Source: Methanocaldococcus vulcanius M7 (GTDB lineage: Archaea > AGJL01 > Methanococci > Methanococcales > Methanocaldococcaceae). From it: a DNA stretch of 64,000 bases. Of the stretch, positions 28,366-38,675 are shown piece after piece. Positions within the stretch are counted from its first letter, which is position 1, and each line of letters opens with the position of its first letter. The notes below the pieces were generated by a model. The model was not told the DNA's origin and made no database searches. It saw only the letters and a program-made list of their open reading frames with translations. Both the position numbers and the translations under genes were made by a program. The stretch is from NCBI RefSeq assembly GCF_000024625.1, contig NC_013407.1, positions 372,001 to 436,000 on the forward strand. The letters run 5' to 3'.

Positions 28366-29863
28366 TATCATTCACCTCACTATAATAAGCTTCAAGACCC
28401 ACTTTAACCGCGATCTCGCAAGCTTTTTTATTGCTTAGATATAGTTTTCCTCCATATTTAACTCCTATAACAATTGCCTTAGCAGAATTTAGTGGAATTT
28501 CATAGATCTCATGTAAATCTCTTGCGATTTCTTTTTCAGATTCAGAAAGTTGGACAATAGTGAGCCCTCCGGGGAGGATGTTTCCTAATTCACAACCTTC
28601 TGGAACATAAACAACGCCACATAAAAATTCAAGCTCATCAATGGAAAAAACTCCTTTATCTGCAATAAATGACCTCCTCCTGAATATAGGGGGGATCAAC
28701 ATCAAAGTTATAGATGTGGTTGTGATAGTAGCAACAGTTATAGCAGTTATTTTTGCTTTATCTTTTTTTATATTTTTTACAATTGCAGGATATTTCTTAA
28801 GATTGTGGGGAGGGGTTATTTCATTTGGATTTTCGGTTTTTTTATTTTCATTCTCTTTTTTTGGGACATTTTGATTATTTGAATTTTTTATTTCCTTATT
28901 TTTATTTTTATTATTTTCGATGATGTTATTGTTTTCCTCTTTATGGACTACAACTTCACTTTCTCCTCCATGATGTTGAGTATAGGGAATATTAAAACTT
29001 GCCTCTCCAACTTCTCCAATTCCTACAACATAAGCGTTTCCGACTTTAATTGCTGGCTTTATTTTTATTCTTTCTAAGACATCTCTCCACGCATAAAATT
29101 TTAAGTAAAAGGCAGGAACTGTCCCATTGTTTATAATAACAAAAGATTTTGAAATATTTTTTCCCGGTTCAAGAACAAACGAATAATTTCCAAAATTTAT
29201 TTTTTTATTATCCAAAACAGCCCAATAACTTGCATTTATGTTTAAAGATACATTTTTTGTGTTTCTTATGGTGTAAACAGCAATCCACTCAACAGAACCA
29301 TTATTTAACACTCTATTTGATTTTGTTATAGAAAATGGTATTGAAACAGAATATCGAAGTAATAACGTTGATGGAACTTCGAAACTGATATTGCTTTTTC
29401 CAAAATATAAAAAGTCGGAGTTCTGAATCTTAGAAAGCGTTATTATTTTATACGATCTTGCAGGAACTTCGACAGTGGAATTTTTTATGTTAAATCCGGA
29501 AGGGAAGGATATGTTAAATGAAATATTATAGGGATAGTTGTTAACGATCTTGTAGTATATAATATACTTATCAATACTTGCCCTATCTGCTGATATAATA
29601 ATAGATATATTAAATTTTTCAGGAGGTAGGTTAAATGTGCAATTTTCAGCATAGGGGAGATAAAATGTCTGATTTCTATAAAAGATATAGAGGTTAAACA
29701 TATCCGAATTTTCATAGTTAAAGGATAATTTAGATATGCTAATATTTTGAGATCCATTGGGATAAAAAACTACTCCTCTATACTCATAGATCTCTCCAAA
29801 ATTTAAAGATAAGAGCAAAATACACAATACCAAAGACCCAATTAACACACTGATTTTCATCAT
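28358..29863 (-). CDS. Exported membrane protein with a PIN-like cytoplasmic tail
   Basis: 501 aa with a signal peptide (VLIGSLVLCILLLSLNFG) and a beta-rich outer part with many N-x-S/T sites (about 25-300). A charged Asn/Lys-rich linker follows, then a membrane helix ITAITVATITTTSITLMLIP near 378-397 and RRR. The tail of about 100 residues reads VVYVPEGCEL, then LSESEKEIARDLHEIYEIP, AKAIVIGVKYGGKLYLSNKK and ACEIAVKVGL. That is the pattern of the second half of PIN/VapC RNase folds, with two of the four acidic positions replaced by Asn. The call of PIN-like is inference. It leads the operon of the regulator. Confidence 0.65.
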   Translation of the reverse strand: MMKISVLIGSLVLCILLLSLNFGEIYEYRGVVFYPNGSQNISISKLSFNYENSDMFNLYIFYRNQTFYLPYAENCTFNLPPEKFNISIIISADRASIDKYIIYYKIVNNYPYNISFNISFPSGFNIKNSTVEVPARSYKIITLSKIQNSDFLYFGKSNISFEVPSTLLLRYSVSIPFSITKSNRVLNNGSVEWIAVYTIRNTKNVSLNINASYWAVLDNKKINFGNYSFVLEPGKNISKSFVIINNGTVPAFYLKFYAWRDVLERIKIKPAIKVGNAYVVGIGEVGEASFNIPYTQHHGGESEVVVHKEENNNIIENNKNKNKEIKNSNNQNVPKKENENKKTENPNEITPPHNLKKYPAIVKNIKKDKAKITAITVATITTTSITLMLIPPIFRRRSFIADKGVFSIDELEFLCGVVYVPEGCELGNILPGGLTIVQLSESEKEIARDLHEIYEIPLNSAKAIVIGVKYGGKLYLSNKKACEIAVKVGLEAYYSEVNDNE

Positions 29864-29878
29864 AACATATCCACATTG

Positions 29879-32800
29879 TTAGGTTTTACTACTACTTAAC
29901 GGATCTACACCAACATTCAACCCTTCAATAGTTGTTATATTCGTGTCAATAATTATAACCTTCGTGTCATTTGGATAGAGAATATTAAATTTAAACCAGT
30001 AAGTATTTCCATTACTTCCATTTTGATCAAAATCTCCAGATATATTTAAGATCCCAACGTCGTTCGGTTTGATCCAATACACATAAACGTCTTTTGTAGT
30101 ATTTTGTGAATGAACTGTTATTACATACTTATCTGATAACATTGAAGTTGTTGCAGTTATATTGTAAAACGTTCTGATCAGCAAATAATCTCTTCCAAAT
30201 TCTGACGTTCCAATTCCAGGCATTGTCGCAGTTGCAGTTAGTAAACAGTTGTTTCCAACACCCTTTCCAGAGACATTTATTGTTCCACTGAAAAATCCAT
30301 TAGTATTGGCAATTAAACTTCCTAAATAGATCCACCCCTCTCCATAACTGTTATTCAAAACAACACCATTAGAGGAAATATTATTTCCAACTAAATTATC
30401 TCCACCGCTTGAATTCTTAACTAAATAAATCTCAACAACCGCGTTTGCAAAGTTTCCACTACCGGTTCCATTTCCAATATATCCACTTACCGTTAAACTA
30501 TCTCCCAATAAATTCGCTGATGTTATGATAGGATAATCAATACCATAATTTGCTTCATTGTAGTTCAACACTCCATCATTTGGAGTTATATTATCATCAT
30601 CTAAGTCAATTCCTAACAGAGAGTTGTTATAAATTGAATTTTTGGATATTATTATATTATAAGGAACAAAATCCCAGTTAGGGATAGTTATTCCTTTTTC
30701 ATTGTTAAAGATCGTGTTGTTAATTATACTGATGTCTTTACTTGCTCCAACTGAGATACCATAAGCGGAATTATTTGCTATAATGTTCTTTGAGATAGTA
30801 AAGTTAAGGTTGATCCAACTCTCATTTAACCCATAAATCTCAATTCCTCCAACCTTTCCACCATAATTTTGATTTGGACAGATATTATTATCAACGATCT
30901 TGTTTTCCTCAATTAATATTGATCCATTGTCTTGATTATAACCTCCATATGCTCCAACGGTTATTCCCGCTGTTATACTCCCAGTAGGAACAGTTAATCC
31001 GTTATATTGGATAGTGTTATTTATAACACTTATATTTGTTCCAATCCAATCCCAAGCGTTCCAGCCATTTGCCTCCTGAATCAAAATTCCCTGAGCATTG
31101 CTGTATTGTATTGTGTTATTTACTATGGATAAATTCTCAACCCTTCCTCCAATGTATATTCCATTTCCACTATTATTTTGGATACCATTATTTGAAATGA
31201 AGTTGTTATTAACTAATATGTCTTTTAAGATTTTGCTCCAAAGCCCCTCTAACGATATTCCATTTCCTAAATTGTATGAAATATTATTTTGTGAGATTAA
31301 AATCCCTCTTGTATAGTTTCCACTTATTTTTATACCACTTCCAGCTGGATCTCCTCCAATCAAACCGTTGTTAATTATTGAGTTGTTTATAATGTTTATT
31401 GAATTTACTCCATAGATGAAGATACCATCTCTATAAGAAGAATTTATCAATGAATTGTATATGAATATATTTGAAGCATTTCCTAATGAGTTAATAAACA
31501 ATCCATAACTTCCACTGTTTAAAATACTAACATTATAGAGTTTTAAATTATCTAAAAATCCACCAGATGGAATATCTATCCTTATACTGCTGTTTATCGA
31601 ACTGTTTAGTACTGAATTCACTATAACAAGATCTGACAAATTGCCATAAGATAAAACTGAATAATTGTTATTCCACAGCATTGAGTTTTCAACACTTACG
31701 TTGTCTCCATTAAATACTGCAATTCCATCCACACTCGAATTAAATATCTTTGATCTGTTTATATTTACATTTGAAGAATTAACAATCTCAATTCCGTAGT
31801 TATTATATGAAATGCTGGATTTTTGGATTGATGAGATATTGTTTTCTTTTAAATAGATCCCTATACTATTTTTTGTGAGATTTGCATTAAATATTAAAGA
31901 TGATGAATTTAACAGAGATAATCCTTCATATCTGTTTTTGAATATGAGAGAATTATTTATCAATAAACTTGAAATATTTGCATAAACCCCCACAGAGTTG
32001 TTTATTAGTGATGAATTAATTATTCCAAAGGTTGAGTTTTCAGCATAAATCCCTTCATAAATTGAGTTTTCAACTGTGGAATTCAACAACTTCATACCAT
32101 TTCCATTCTTATATAGAACTAACCCCTGATCACATGAGGTTATTGTAGAATTATACACAGTTATATTTCCAAAACCACCTGCCCAGTTTGCCCAATAAAC
32201 TCCAACTCCATTTTTTAAAGATATTTTTGAGGAAGAAATATTTGCCCAAATTTTATTTAGCATTAAAATTCCATAATCTCCAGAGGCGTTTATGGTTAAG
32301 TTATGTATCAATGATGGGAATGACTGCAAACTCCAATCATAATCAACTAACTTAATTCCTGCATTTAATATCCTTCCATAAATTCCACAATTCTTTACTG
32401 TTAAATTATTTAATCCCGTTTCATTCGCTAATATTCCAACACTTAAATTTTCAAATTCAATATTTCCAATGTATGTATTAGCCCCTAAATTGTCAATAAT
32501 TGTATTTGGAGATATTTCCTCAAGGTTTAAGAGATCATCTCCACTCTCTACATATATTGGTTTTACATACTGTAAGTTTTTCGCTCCTCCAGTTCCTCCT
32601 GTGAATCCGAAGTATGTTATGTTTCCTATAATTTGTGTTATGTCTTTATTCCATGTTAGTGTTAGATTCCCATCGAAATACACTTGGAGTGTTTTTGTTG
32701 TTGCATTCCATACGATTTTTACTAAGTGTTCTCTTCCATCTTCGATATTGCCCAAATCGTATGGTAGGGGTGTTAAATAGGTTATGTTGTTGTAGGTGTG

Positions 32801-35800
32801 ATTTACTTCTCCATTAACGTCTATTGCAGTGTGATCGGTTGTTGCTGGATCGTCAAAATCGTTATGCCACGTATCGAACTCAACAGCAACACTTGGAGAG
32901 ATTCCTTCATAGCCCAAAGCTCCCCCACTTCCTCCCAATTCATTAGTTCCCAATGGCTGTAAGGTAAAGGTTATCCCATCCGCTCCATTTGGATTATCAC
33001 CCAAATAAGCATAAAACTCAACAACAAAGTCATTTGATAGATTAATTGGTTTGTAATACCAGACACTTCCATGCTGATCATCAAGATCAGGAGTTAATAC
33101 AAGTGTCAAATTGCTATTTGAGTTATTTATATATGCGTTTCCATTAGTTATCCACTGCAATCCAGACAATACAACAGATCCATTTTCTTGAGTAGAGCCA
33201 TTTATAACTGTTAAATTATCCAATATTTTGTTTTCATTTGTGTAGATGAAATACCTCTCATCCTTTGCTTCAATACTTGGTATCTTGAAATAACTCTCAT
33301 CCTCTCCAGAAATTGCATTTGCATTTTTTATAAATTGGGAAAAACTTCCCTGTCCAGTAGATTTTGTATTTGTTATTACATCAAAACTAAATCCAAAAGT
33401 TATGTTTTCTCCATGATAGGAGTTTAAATCAACCATACAATAATGCTCATAATCTCCATTATTCCAGTTATCATCTTTGTCAGGATCTCTTCCTCCAAAC
33501 ATCTCAACTACTCCATATGTTGGGGCAATTACATAGTTGTTTCCATTTTTCACATATATTGGTTTTACATACTGTAAGTTTTTCGCTCCTCCAGTTCCTC
33601 CTGTGAATCCGAAGTATGTTATGTTTCCTATAATTTGTGTTATGTCTTTATTCCATGTTAGTGTTAGATTCCCATCGAAATACACTTGGAGTGTTTTTGT
33701 TGTTGCATTCCATACGATTTTTACTAAGTGTTCTCTTCCATCTTCGATATTGCCCAAATCGTATGGTAGGGGTGTTAAATAGGTTATGTTGTTGTAGGTG
33801 TGATTTACTTCTCCATTAACGTCTATTGCAGTGTGATCGGTTGTTGCTGGATCGTCAAAATCGTTATGCCACGTATCGAACTCAACAGCAACACTTGGAG
33901 AGATTCCTTCATAGCCCAAAGCTCCCCCACTTCCTCCCAATTCATTAGTTCCCAATGGCTGTAAGGTAAAGGTTATCCCATCCGCTCCATTTGGATTATC
34001 ACCCAAATAAGCATAAAACTCAACAACAAAGTCATTTGATAGATTAATTGGTTTGTAATACCAGACACTTCCCGCTTCGCTATAATCATCTGTTGTCAGT
34101 AGAAGTTTATCTGGGAATATTGAAGCGTTTCCGTTGGCAATCCATTGAGAGGAGTTTATTGGGCTATATTCTGTTTGATACGTTTCCTCAGCCCAAATAT
34201 CGTTTTTAGTATATCCAGGATTTAACGGTCTTGTAGTCCCCACAGTTTTTGAATTTACCACTACAAAGTAGGTTTTTGAAGTGTTATAAACTAAGAAGGA
34301 ATATCTTCCAAACACATCTGTTGTTGTTGAATTTATTATTTTATCTCCAATATCTGGAATACCATCATTGTTGCTGTCTTCAAGTAGGGATACATTGACA
34401 TCATATATTCCTTTATCCTCGCTATCTTCTTTCCCAAGAGTTCCAAAGTCCTCTTTTACATAGCCCTGAATCTCATATCCGCAGTATACTGTGTAATTTT
34501 TTTGTGAAATTACGCCATTGGATTCGATTCCTGTTATTGTAATGAGGTATTTTCCTGACTCTGGAAGTGTGAATGAGTAATTATATAGTTTCCAAAGTGA
34601 TGGGGAGTTGTTATCTATCTCTTGCAATAGCATTGATGAATTTATATATAAGCTACCATTTGGATAATATATGCTTATATTTGCCCCTTTTATATCATAG
34701 GAGCCAATAGGATCTGTGATATTTGCAAATATCGTTGCATTTTCATTTGGAAGATAAACGCTCTTATCTGAAAATATATTATGGACTTTGACATAAGTTG
34801 TTGTATTTAGCGTTATGTTAGATGGATATGTTATATTATGGTAGATGTTTATCGAGTCGAGAGATATTTGGTTCTCTATTCTTAAAACTAAATAGTAGTT
34901 TTTAGGTATTGTAATTATTGAATCTAAGGTTATGTTGAAGGTGTATGGAGTTATTGCATTACTTAACTGCAAATCTTCGGTATCACTTCCCAATGTAAAT
35001 GAATTAACCCCATCTGTGGCTATTAATGAGACAACAATTCTATGTGTCTCAGTTCCAGATGTAATATCTGGATCGTTCATATAAAGTGAAATTGGGATTT
35101 GTCCTAAAACTGTAAAATCATCTGCAAATCTTGGGGATTGTACCCAAGAAGCCAAGGAATTGCTATTAATTGTGGTATAGTTGTTAAGAGTTGTAGGTAT
35201 TGAGGTGTTTAGTGTTTTTAAAGTATCTCCATGCAGATAAAAGGTTTTTTGAACTGATGGAGGATATGGAGTTGATGTTTTGAATGTTGCCTCTCCGAAT
35301 ATTGAGGGATTATTTGTATTTACAAATTTTAAAGTGGTTGTATCAATCTCTCCTAATGGGGCTGTTGAAGGAATCGTCTTTGAGACGGTTAAGTTTATCT
35401 CACCAGTTGGCACATAAATATCTGGAAGATCGTTTGCATTTGTATCATAGTTTGGATTTATATAATCCCAAATTCCATCTCCATTGGTATCTTCAGCTAT
35501 TAAAATGGAGTTGTTATATATCTTTGTCATCCATCCCTTTGTTGAGTTGGTTATGTTAATATCAAACCTTCCCCCATTTCCAAAGTTATATAAGGTTATG
35601 TTGTAAAATATCTCTTCTCCAGCATTTCCTGTTTTTTCCTGATATTTTGGCTGGATTGAGAATGATGTTATATAGATTATAATGCTTTTTTCATCGTTTG
35701 ATGTATTTTGATCCTTTGGAAGATTTGTCTTTACTGTTATGTTGTATGCCCCATAAGGCATATTTGAAATGTTTATTGGAAATACAACATCTTTCTCTTC

Positions 35801-38566
35801 ATTATAAGGAACTGAGAGATTTATTAACGTTGAGTTTGTATATTTATAGGTTCCATTAATTTGAGTTATGTTGATGGATACATTTAGGTTGTATGCATCT
35901 ACCAAACCATACAAAGCAATTGTTGAATTTACATATATAATTTGAGTGATATTTGGATTAAAACTATCTCCATTATTTGGACTATTGATACTTTTAACTC
36001 CAGCATCGTATAACTGACTTAACCCCATGTTTATTTCATTCATCATGTCTGTGTAGTTATAACCCAATCCCCAAATTATTGGCACTACCCAAATATCATC
36101 CTGTTTTATATTAGATGTTCTCCATTCTAAAGCAGTTGCGGCATCTCCTGAGTAGTTTGATAAGTTGTTTAAACTACTTCTGTAAATATCTCCCCACATT
36201 CCAGAGGTTATGATACTACCACTTCCTGTTAATCTATCTGTAAAGTAATTAACATCATGGGCAGAACTGTTTAAAATGGACTTAAATCCTCCATATCTTA
36301 TATTGGTGGTTGTGATCGATGAGTTATCGTGTCCATACACTATGTCATCAGTTTGATTATAGTAACATTCATCATCTGAATAATTTCCATTGAAATTCCA
36401 ATCACATCCCTGAAAAAATCTTACATTTGAGATATTTCCAGCAACTGGTTTTATATAATAGATTGTAGCAAACCATTTATTATTTCCTCTAATGATTATT
36501 TTTTGAGTTATATTTACTTCTCCCCCTTCAGTTTTCATTTTTGTTAATATTGCACTTTCCAAAACACCATCTGGGACCGTATTTAAATAGATGTAGGTTG
36601 AATTTATCTGAGTTATGTTTCCATCAGCTCCAAGAGTTGAATATGTTGGTGCATAATTATTTTTTCCTTTATAATAGAAATATTCATTTCCATATTGATA
36701 ACTAACTCCATTTAAAGTAAAGTTTATAGCAAACTTTGTTCCAGCATCAATATCTATATTATTTCCAAAACCGTTATCTTCTGTCCTCCCCAAATGATCG
36801 TTACTTGCGTTATCTGTTCCGTTGTATGGAAATTCAATTGCTGAGATCTGTCCTCCACCTGCATAGGGACCATTATAGGCCACTTCAACAGCAATTGAGT
36901 TATTTGGGGCTGGAGGGATCAATGATATATCATATCCATAAATGGGGTCGTCATAGAAGTATAGTGTGTTATTTTCAATATACCATCTTACTTCTCCAAT
37001 AACCTCTCCTGTTAGTCGATTTATTGAAATATTATTATTTATTACTCTTCCGTCATCCCCAATAATTTCTTTAACCCTGTATCCTTTTGGAATCTTACAA
37101 CTGAATCTATACCAAACTCCATCTATTTTATTATTAACCTCAACTCTAATCTTGTTGTTGCTTATTTTTTTCACTATCTCTGTCGTATTTAAAATATTTT
37201 CAGAGAGGTTGTATTTTTTTAAAGTTTTTTCATCTGCTTTAAGTTTAATTTCTACAACACTAAAATTATGCAGACCCATTATTTTTGAGATTTTATATTT
37301 CTTTTTATTTTTATATTTTCTCAGTAGTTTTTTTATCTCCTTCTCATTGCCTTCAAGTTTTATAATTATCTCTTTATTCACTGGATCGTAAGCGATTAAC
37401 TTTCTGATCTCTTCCGTATTTTTGAGTTTAACTTTTATCTTCTCTTTTGCATTTCCACAAACTAAAATTATTTTTTTAACTTTTTCTGGTTTTGAGATGT
37501 TTAATTTTGCTATTAAGTAGTTCAATGGAATCTCAAAGGTTGCATTTATCAGAGAGATGTTTATTTCCTTTTTCTCTACAATGCAGGTTATAAACTTTGG
37601 CTCTTTAACATAATATGAAACATTCCCAACGATAACTCTATTGTCTATCACTTCTGCGTTGATCTTATAGTAATCCACTGCAAATTTTTTCTTAATTCCA
37701 TCAATAACTGCGGTATAATTACCTAAAATTACATCTTTATTTAATTTTTTGTATAATATGTAATATTGTCCTTTTTTCTTGATTTTCAATGTTATTATAT
37801 TGTTATTTGGGGTCATGATATATGCAGTGTTTGGCTTAAAGTTTGTTTTTATAACTATTTTTTCTGAGGGGAAGTAAATATCGTTCATAATAATGGTTTT
37901 ATTTGTTTTATTTTCTTTTGTTGTGTAATTTAAAAAGATTGTTTTATTTAGAGTTTCGTTTTTGAATTTTGCATAAATAATGATAGTTTGATTTAAAATT
38001 ATTGGATATGCAATATATTCTTCTTTTTTTATCTTTTTTATCTTAACTTTAATATTGAGATTTAAGTATTTGGCGTAGGGTTTTCCATTCGTTTTAATGA
38101 TTAGTTTAAAATCGTTGAATGATATGTTTAGATAATGTTTTTTAGCATTATTATGCTTTGATAATGTTTTATTTCTGTTTTTACTTATATTTAGGGATGT
38201 GTTTGAGGAATAGTTTAAAATTATTGTTTTGTTTAACGTTTTATTTTCAAATTTTGCATATATGCTTATCGGAACATTTAGGGGGATGGGGGAGAGGATG
38301 TATGTGTCATTCTTAATTTTTATAGGTGCTAATTTGGAATTATTTGCAAAGGCATATACCTTTCCATTACTTTTTATAAAAACTTTATATCCTTTAATAG
38401 ACACATTTAAATATACAGATTCAGAATGATTTTTGGATTTAGATGAGTTTTCTAAGTTAGAAGAGTTTATAATGGAAGTATTGCTTATATTTACTCCAAT
38501 TGCAACGTTTGAAAACAATAAAATAACCAAAGTAAATACTGCAAACTTTTTAAAAATGCTCGTCAT
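29879..38566 (-). CDS. Giant surface protein (adhesin-like; lectin and beta-helix domains)
   Basis: A 2895-aa exported protein. The start ATG 38566 has GTGGGATACT upstream and gives a clean signal peptide (VFTLVILLFSNVAIG). Residues about 40-230 hold two or three small repeats (SVYLNVSIKGYKVFIKSNGK type). A long beta-rich part follows, with a CARDB-like unit near 870-960 and an SdrD-like unit near 1365-1430 (DSNNDGIPDIGD, a calcium-loop phrase). Two almost identical L-type-lectin-like domains lie near 1475-1670 and 1800-2005 (FVVEFYAYLGDNPNGADGIT). A right-handed beta-helix of NosD type spans about 2020-2640. No C-terminal membrane anchor is seen. It probably acts in surface attachment or glycan binding. 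Confidence 0.8.
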   Translation of the reverse strand: MTSIFKKFAVFTLVILLFSNVAIGVNISNTSIINSSNLENSSKSKNHSESVYLNVSIKGYKVFIKSNGKVYAFANNSKLAPIKIKNDTYILSPIPLNVPISIYAKFENKTLNKTIILNYSSNTSLNISKNRNKTLSKHNNAKKHYLNISFNDFKLIIKTNGKPYAKYLNLNIKVKIKKIKKEEYIAYPIILNQTIIIYAKFKNETLNKTIFLNYTTKENKTNKTIIMNDIYFPSEKIVIKTNFKPNTAYIMTPNNNIITLKIKKKGQYYILYKKLNKDVILGNYTAVIDGIKKKFAVDYYKINAEVIDNRVIVGNVSYYVKEPKFITCIVEKKEINISLINATFEIPLNYLIAKLNISKPEKVKKIILVCGNAKEKIKVKLKNTEEIRKLIAYDPVNKEIIIKLEGNEKEIKKLLRKYKNKKKYKISKIMGLHNFSVVEIKLKADEKTLKKYNLSENILNTTEIVKKISNNKIRVEVNNKIDGVWYRFSCKIPKGYRVKEIIGDDGRVINNNISINRLTGEVIGEVRWYIENNTLYFYDDPIYGYDISLIPPAPNNSIAVEVAYNGPYAGGGQISAIEFPYNGTDNASNDHLGRTEDNGFGNNIDIDAGTKFAINFTLNGVSYQYGNEYFYYKGKNNYAPTYSTLGADGNITQINSTYIYLNTVPDGVLESAILTKMKTEGGEVNITQKIIIRGNNKWFATIYYIKPVAGNISNVRFFQGCDWNFNGNYSDDECYYNQTDDIVYGHDNSSITTTNIRYGGFKSILNSSAHDVNYFTDRLTGSGSIITSGMWGDIYRSSLNNLSNYSGDAATALEWRTSNIKQDDIWVVPIIWGLGYNYTDMMNEINMGLSQLYDAGVKSINSPNNGDSFNPNITQIIYVNSTIALYGLVDAYNLNVSINITQINGTYKYTNSTLINLSVPYNEEKDVVFPINISNMPYGAYNITVKTNLPKDQNTSNDEKSIIIYITSFSIQPKYQEKTGNAGEEIFYNITLYNFGNGGRFDINITNSTKGWMTKIYNNSILIAEDTNGDGIWDYINPNYDTNANDLPDIYVPTGEINLTVSKTIPSTAPLGEIDTTTLKFVNTNNPSIFGEATFKTSTPYPPSVQKTFYLHGDTLKTLNTSIPTTLNNYTTINSNSLASWVQSPRFADDFTVLGQIPISLYMNDPDITSGTETHRIVVSLIATDGVNSFTLGSDTEDLQLSNAITPYTFNITLDSIITIPKNYYLVLRIENQISLDSINIYHNITYPSNITLNTTTYVKVHNIFSDKSVYLPNENATIFANITDPIGSYDIKGANISIYYPNGSLYINSSMLLQEIDNNSPSLWKLYNYSFTLPESGKYLITITGIESNGVISQKNYTVYCGYEIQGYVKEDFGTLGKEDSEDKGIYDVNVSLLEDSNNDGIPDIGDKIINSTTTDVFGRYSFLVYNTSKTYFVVVNSKTVGTTRPLNPGYTKNDIWAEETYQTEYSPINSSQWIANGNASIFPDKLLLTTDDYSEAGSVWYYKPINLSNDFVVEFYAYLGDNPNGADGITFTLQPLGTNELGGSGGALGYEGISPSVAVEFDTWHNDFDDPATTDHTAIDVNGEVNHTYNNITYLTPLPYDLGNIEDGREHLVKIVWNATTKTLQVYFDGNLTLTWNKDITQIIGNITYFGFTGGTGGAKNLQYVKPIYVKNGNNYVIAPTYGVVEMFGGRDPDKDDNWNNGDYEHYCMVDLNSYHGENITFGFSFDVITNTKSTGQGSFSQFIKNANAISGEDESYFKIPSIEAKDERYFIYTNENKILDNLTVINGSTQENGSVVLSGLQWITNGNAYINNSNSNLTLVLTPDLDDQHGSVWYYKPINLSNDFVVEFYAYLGDNPNGADGITFTLQPLGTNELGGSGGALGYEGISPSVAVEFDTWHNDFDDPATTDHTAIDVNGEVNHTYNNITYLTPLPYDLGNIEDGREHLVKIVWNATTKTLQVYFDGNLTLTWNKDITQIIGNITYFGFTGGTGGAKNLQYVKPIYVESGDDLLNLEEISPNTIIDNLGANTYIGNIEFENLSVGILANETGLNNLTVKNCGIYGRILNAGIKLVDYDWSLQSFPSLIHNLTINASGDYGILMLNKIWANISSSKISLKNGVGVYWANWAGGFGNITVYNSTITSCDQGLVLYKNGNGMKLLNSTVENSIYEGIYAENSTFGIINSSLINNSVGVYANISSLLINNSLIFKNRYEGLSLLNSSSLIFNANLTKNSIGIYLKENNISSIQKSSISYNNYGIEIVNSSNVNINRSKIFNSSVDGIAVFNGDNVSVENSMLWNNNYSVLSYGNLSDLVIVNSVLNSSINSSIRIDIPSGGFLDNLKLYNVSILNSGSYGLFINSLGNASNIFIYNSLINSSYRDGIFIYGVNSINIINNSIINNGLIGGDPAGSGIKISGNYTRGILISQNNISYNLGNGISLEGLWSKILKDILVNNNFISNNGIQNNSGNGIYIGGRVENLSIVNNTIQYSNAQGILIQEANGWNAWDWIGTNISVINNTIQYNGLTVPTGSITAGITVGAYGGYNQDNGSILIEENKIVDNNICPNQNYGGKVGGIEIYGLNESWINLNFTISKNIIANNSAYGISVGASKDISIINNTIFNNEKGITIPNWDFVPYNIIISKNSIYNNSLLGIDLDDDNITPNDGVLNYNEANYGIDYPIITSANLLGDSLTVSGYIGNGTGSGNFANAVVEIYLVKNSSGGDNLVGNNISSNGVVLNNSYGEGWIYLGSLIANTNGFFSGTINVSGKGVGNNCLLTATATMPGIGTSEFGRDYLLIRTFYNITATTSMLSDKYVITVHSQNTTKDVYVYWIKPNDVGILNISGDFDQNGSNGNTYWFKFNILYPNDTKVIIIDTNITTIEGLNVGVDPLSSSKT
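32550..33070 (-). repeat. Internal 521-bp direct repeat, copy A
   Basis: By eye every base is the same as 33552-34072 (offset 1002). It encodes the C-terminal lectin-like domain of the giant protein. Identity extends over silent codon positions. Confidence 0.9.
33552..34072 (-). repeat. Internal 521-bp direct repeat, copy B
   Basis: The second copy of the lectin-like coding segment. Flanking sequence on both sides is unrelated between the copies, so the edges are sharp. Confidence 0.9.
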
Positions 38567-38675
38567 AGTATCCCACGCAAAAACTTTTAACAATTGAAGA
38601 TATTACTATCAAAAAGTAAAGTAATATAAAGTAGTATATAAAATTTATAGAACAAATTTTGGACAACTATTTCCG

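Noticed and set aside
30600-32500. Repeated Asn/Ile-rich phrases that could be taken for a tandem repeat or CRISPR-like array
   Set aside because: They are degenerate beta-helix rungs at protein level. No exact spaced DNA repeats occur.
32469-33819. Plus-strand frames of about 60-103 codons occurring twice
   Set aside because: They are antisense shadows of the duplicated lectin-like domain, with no ribosome-binding site or own homology.
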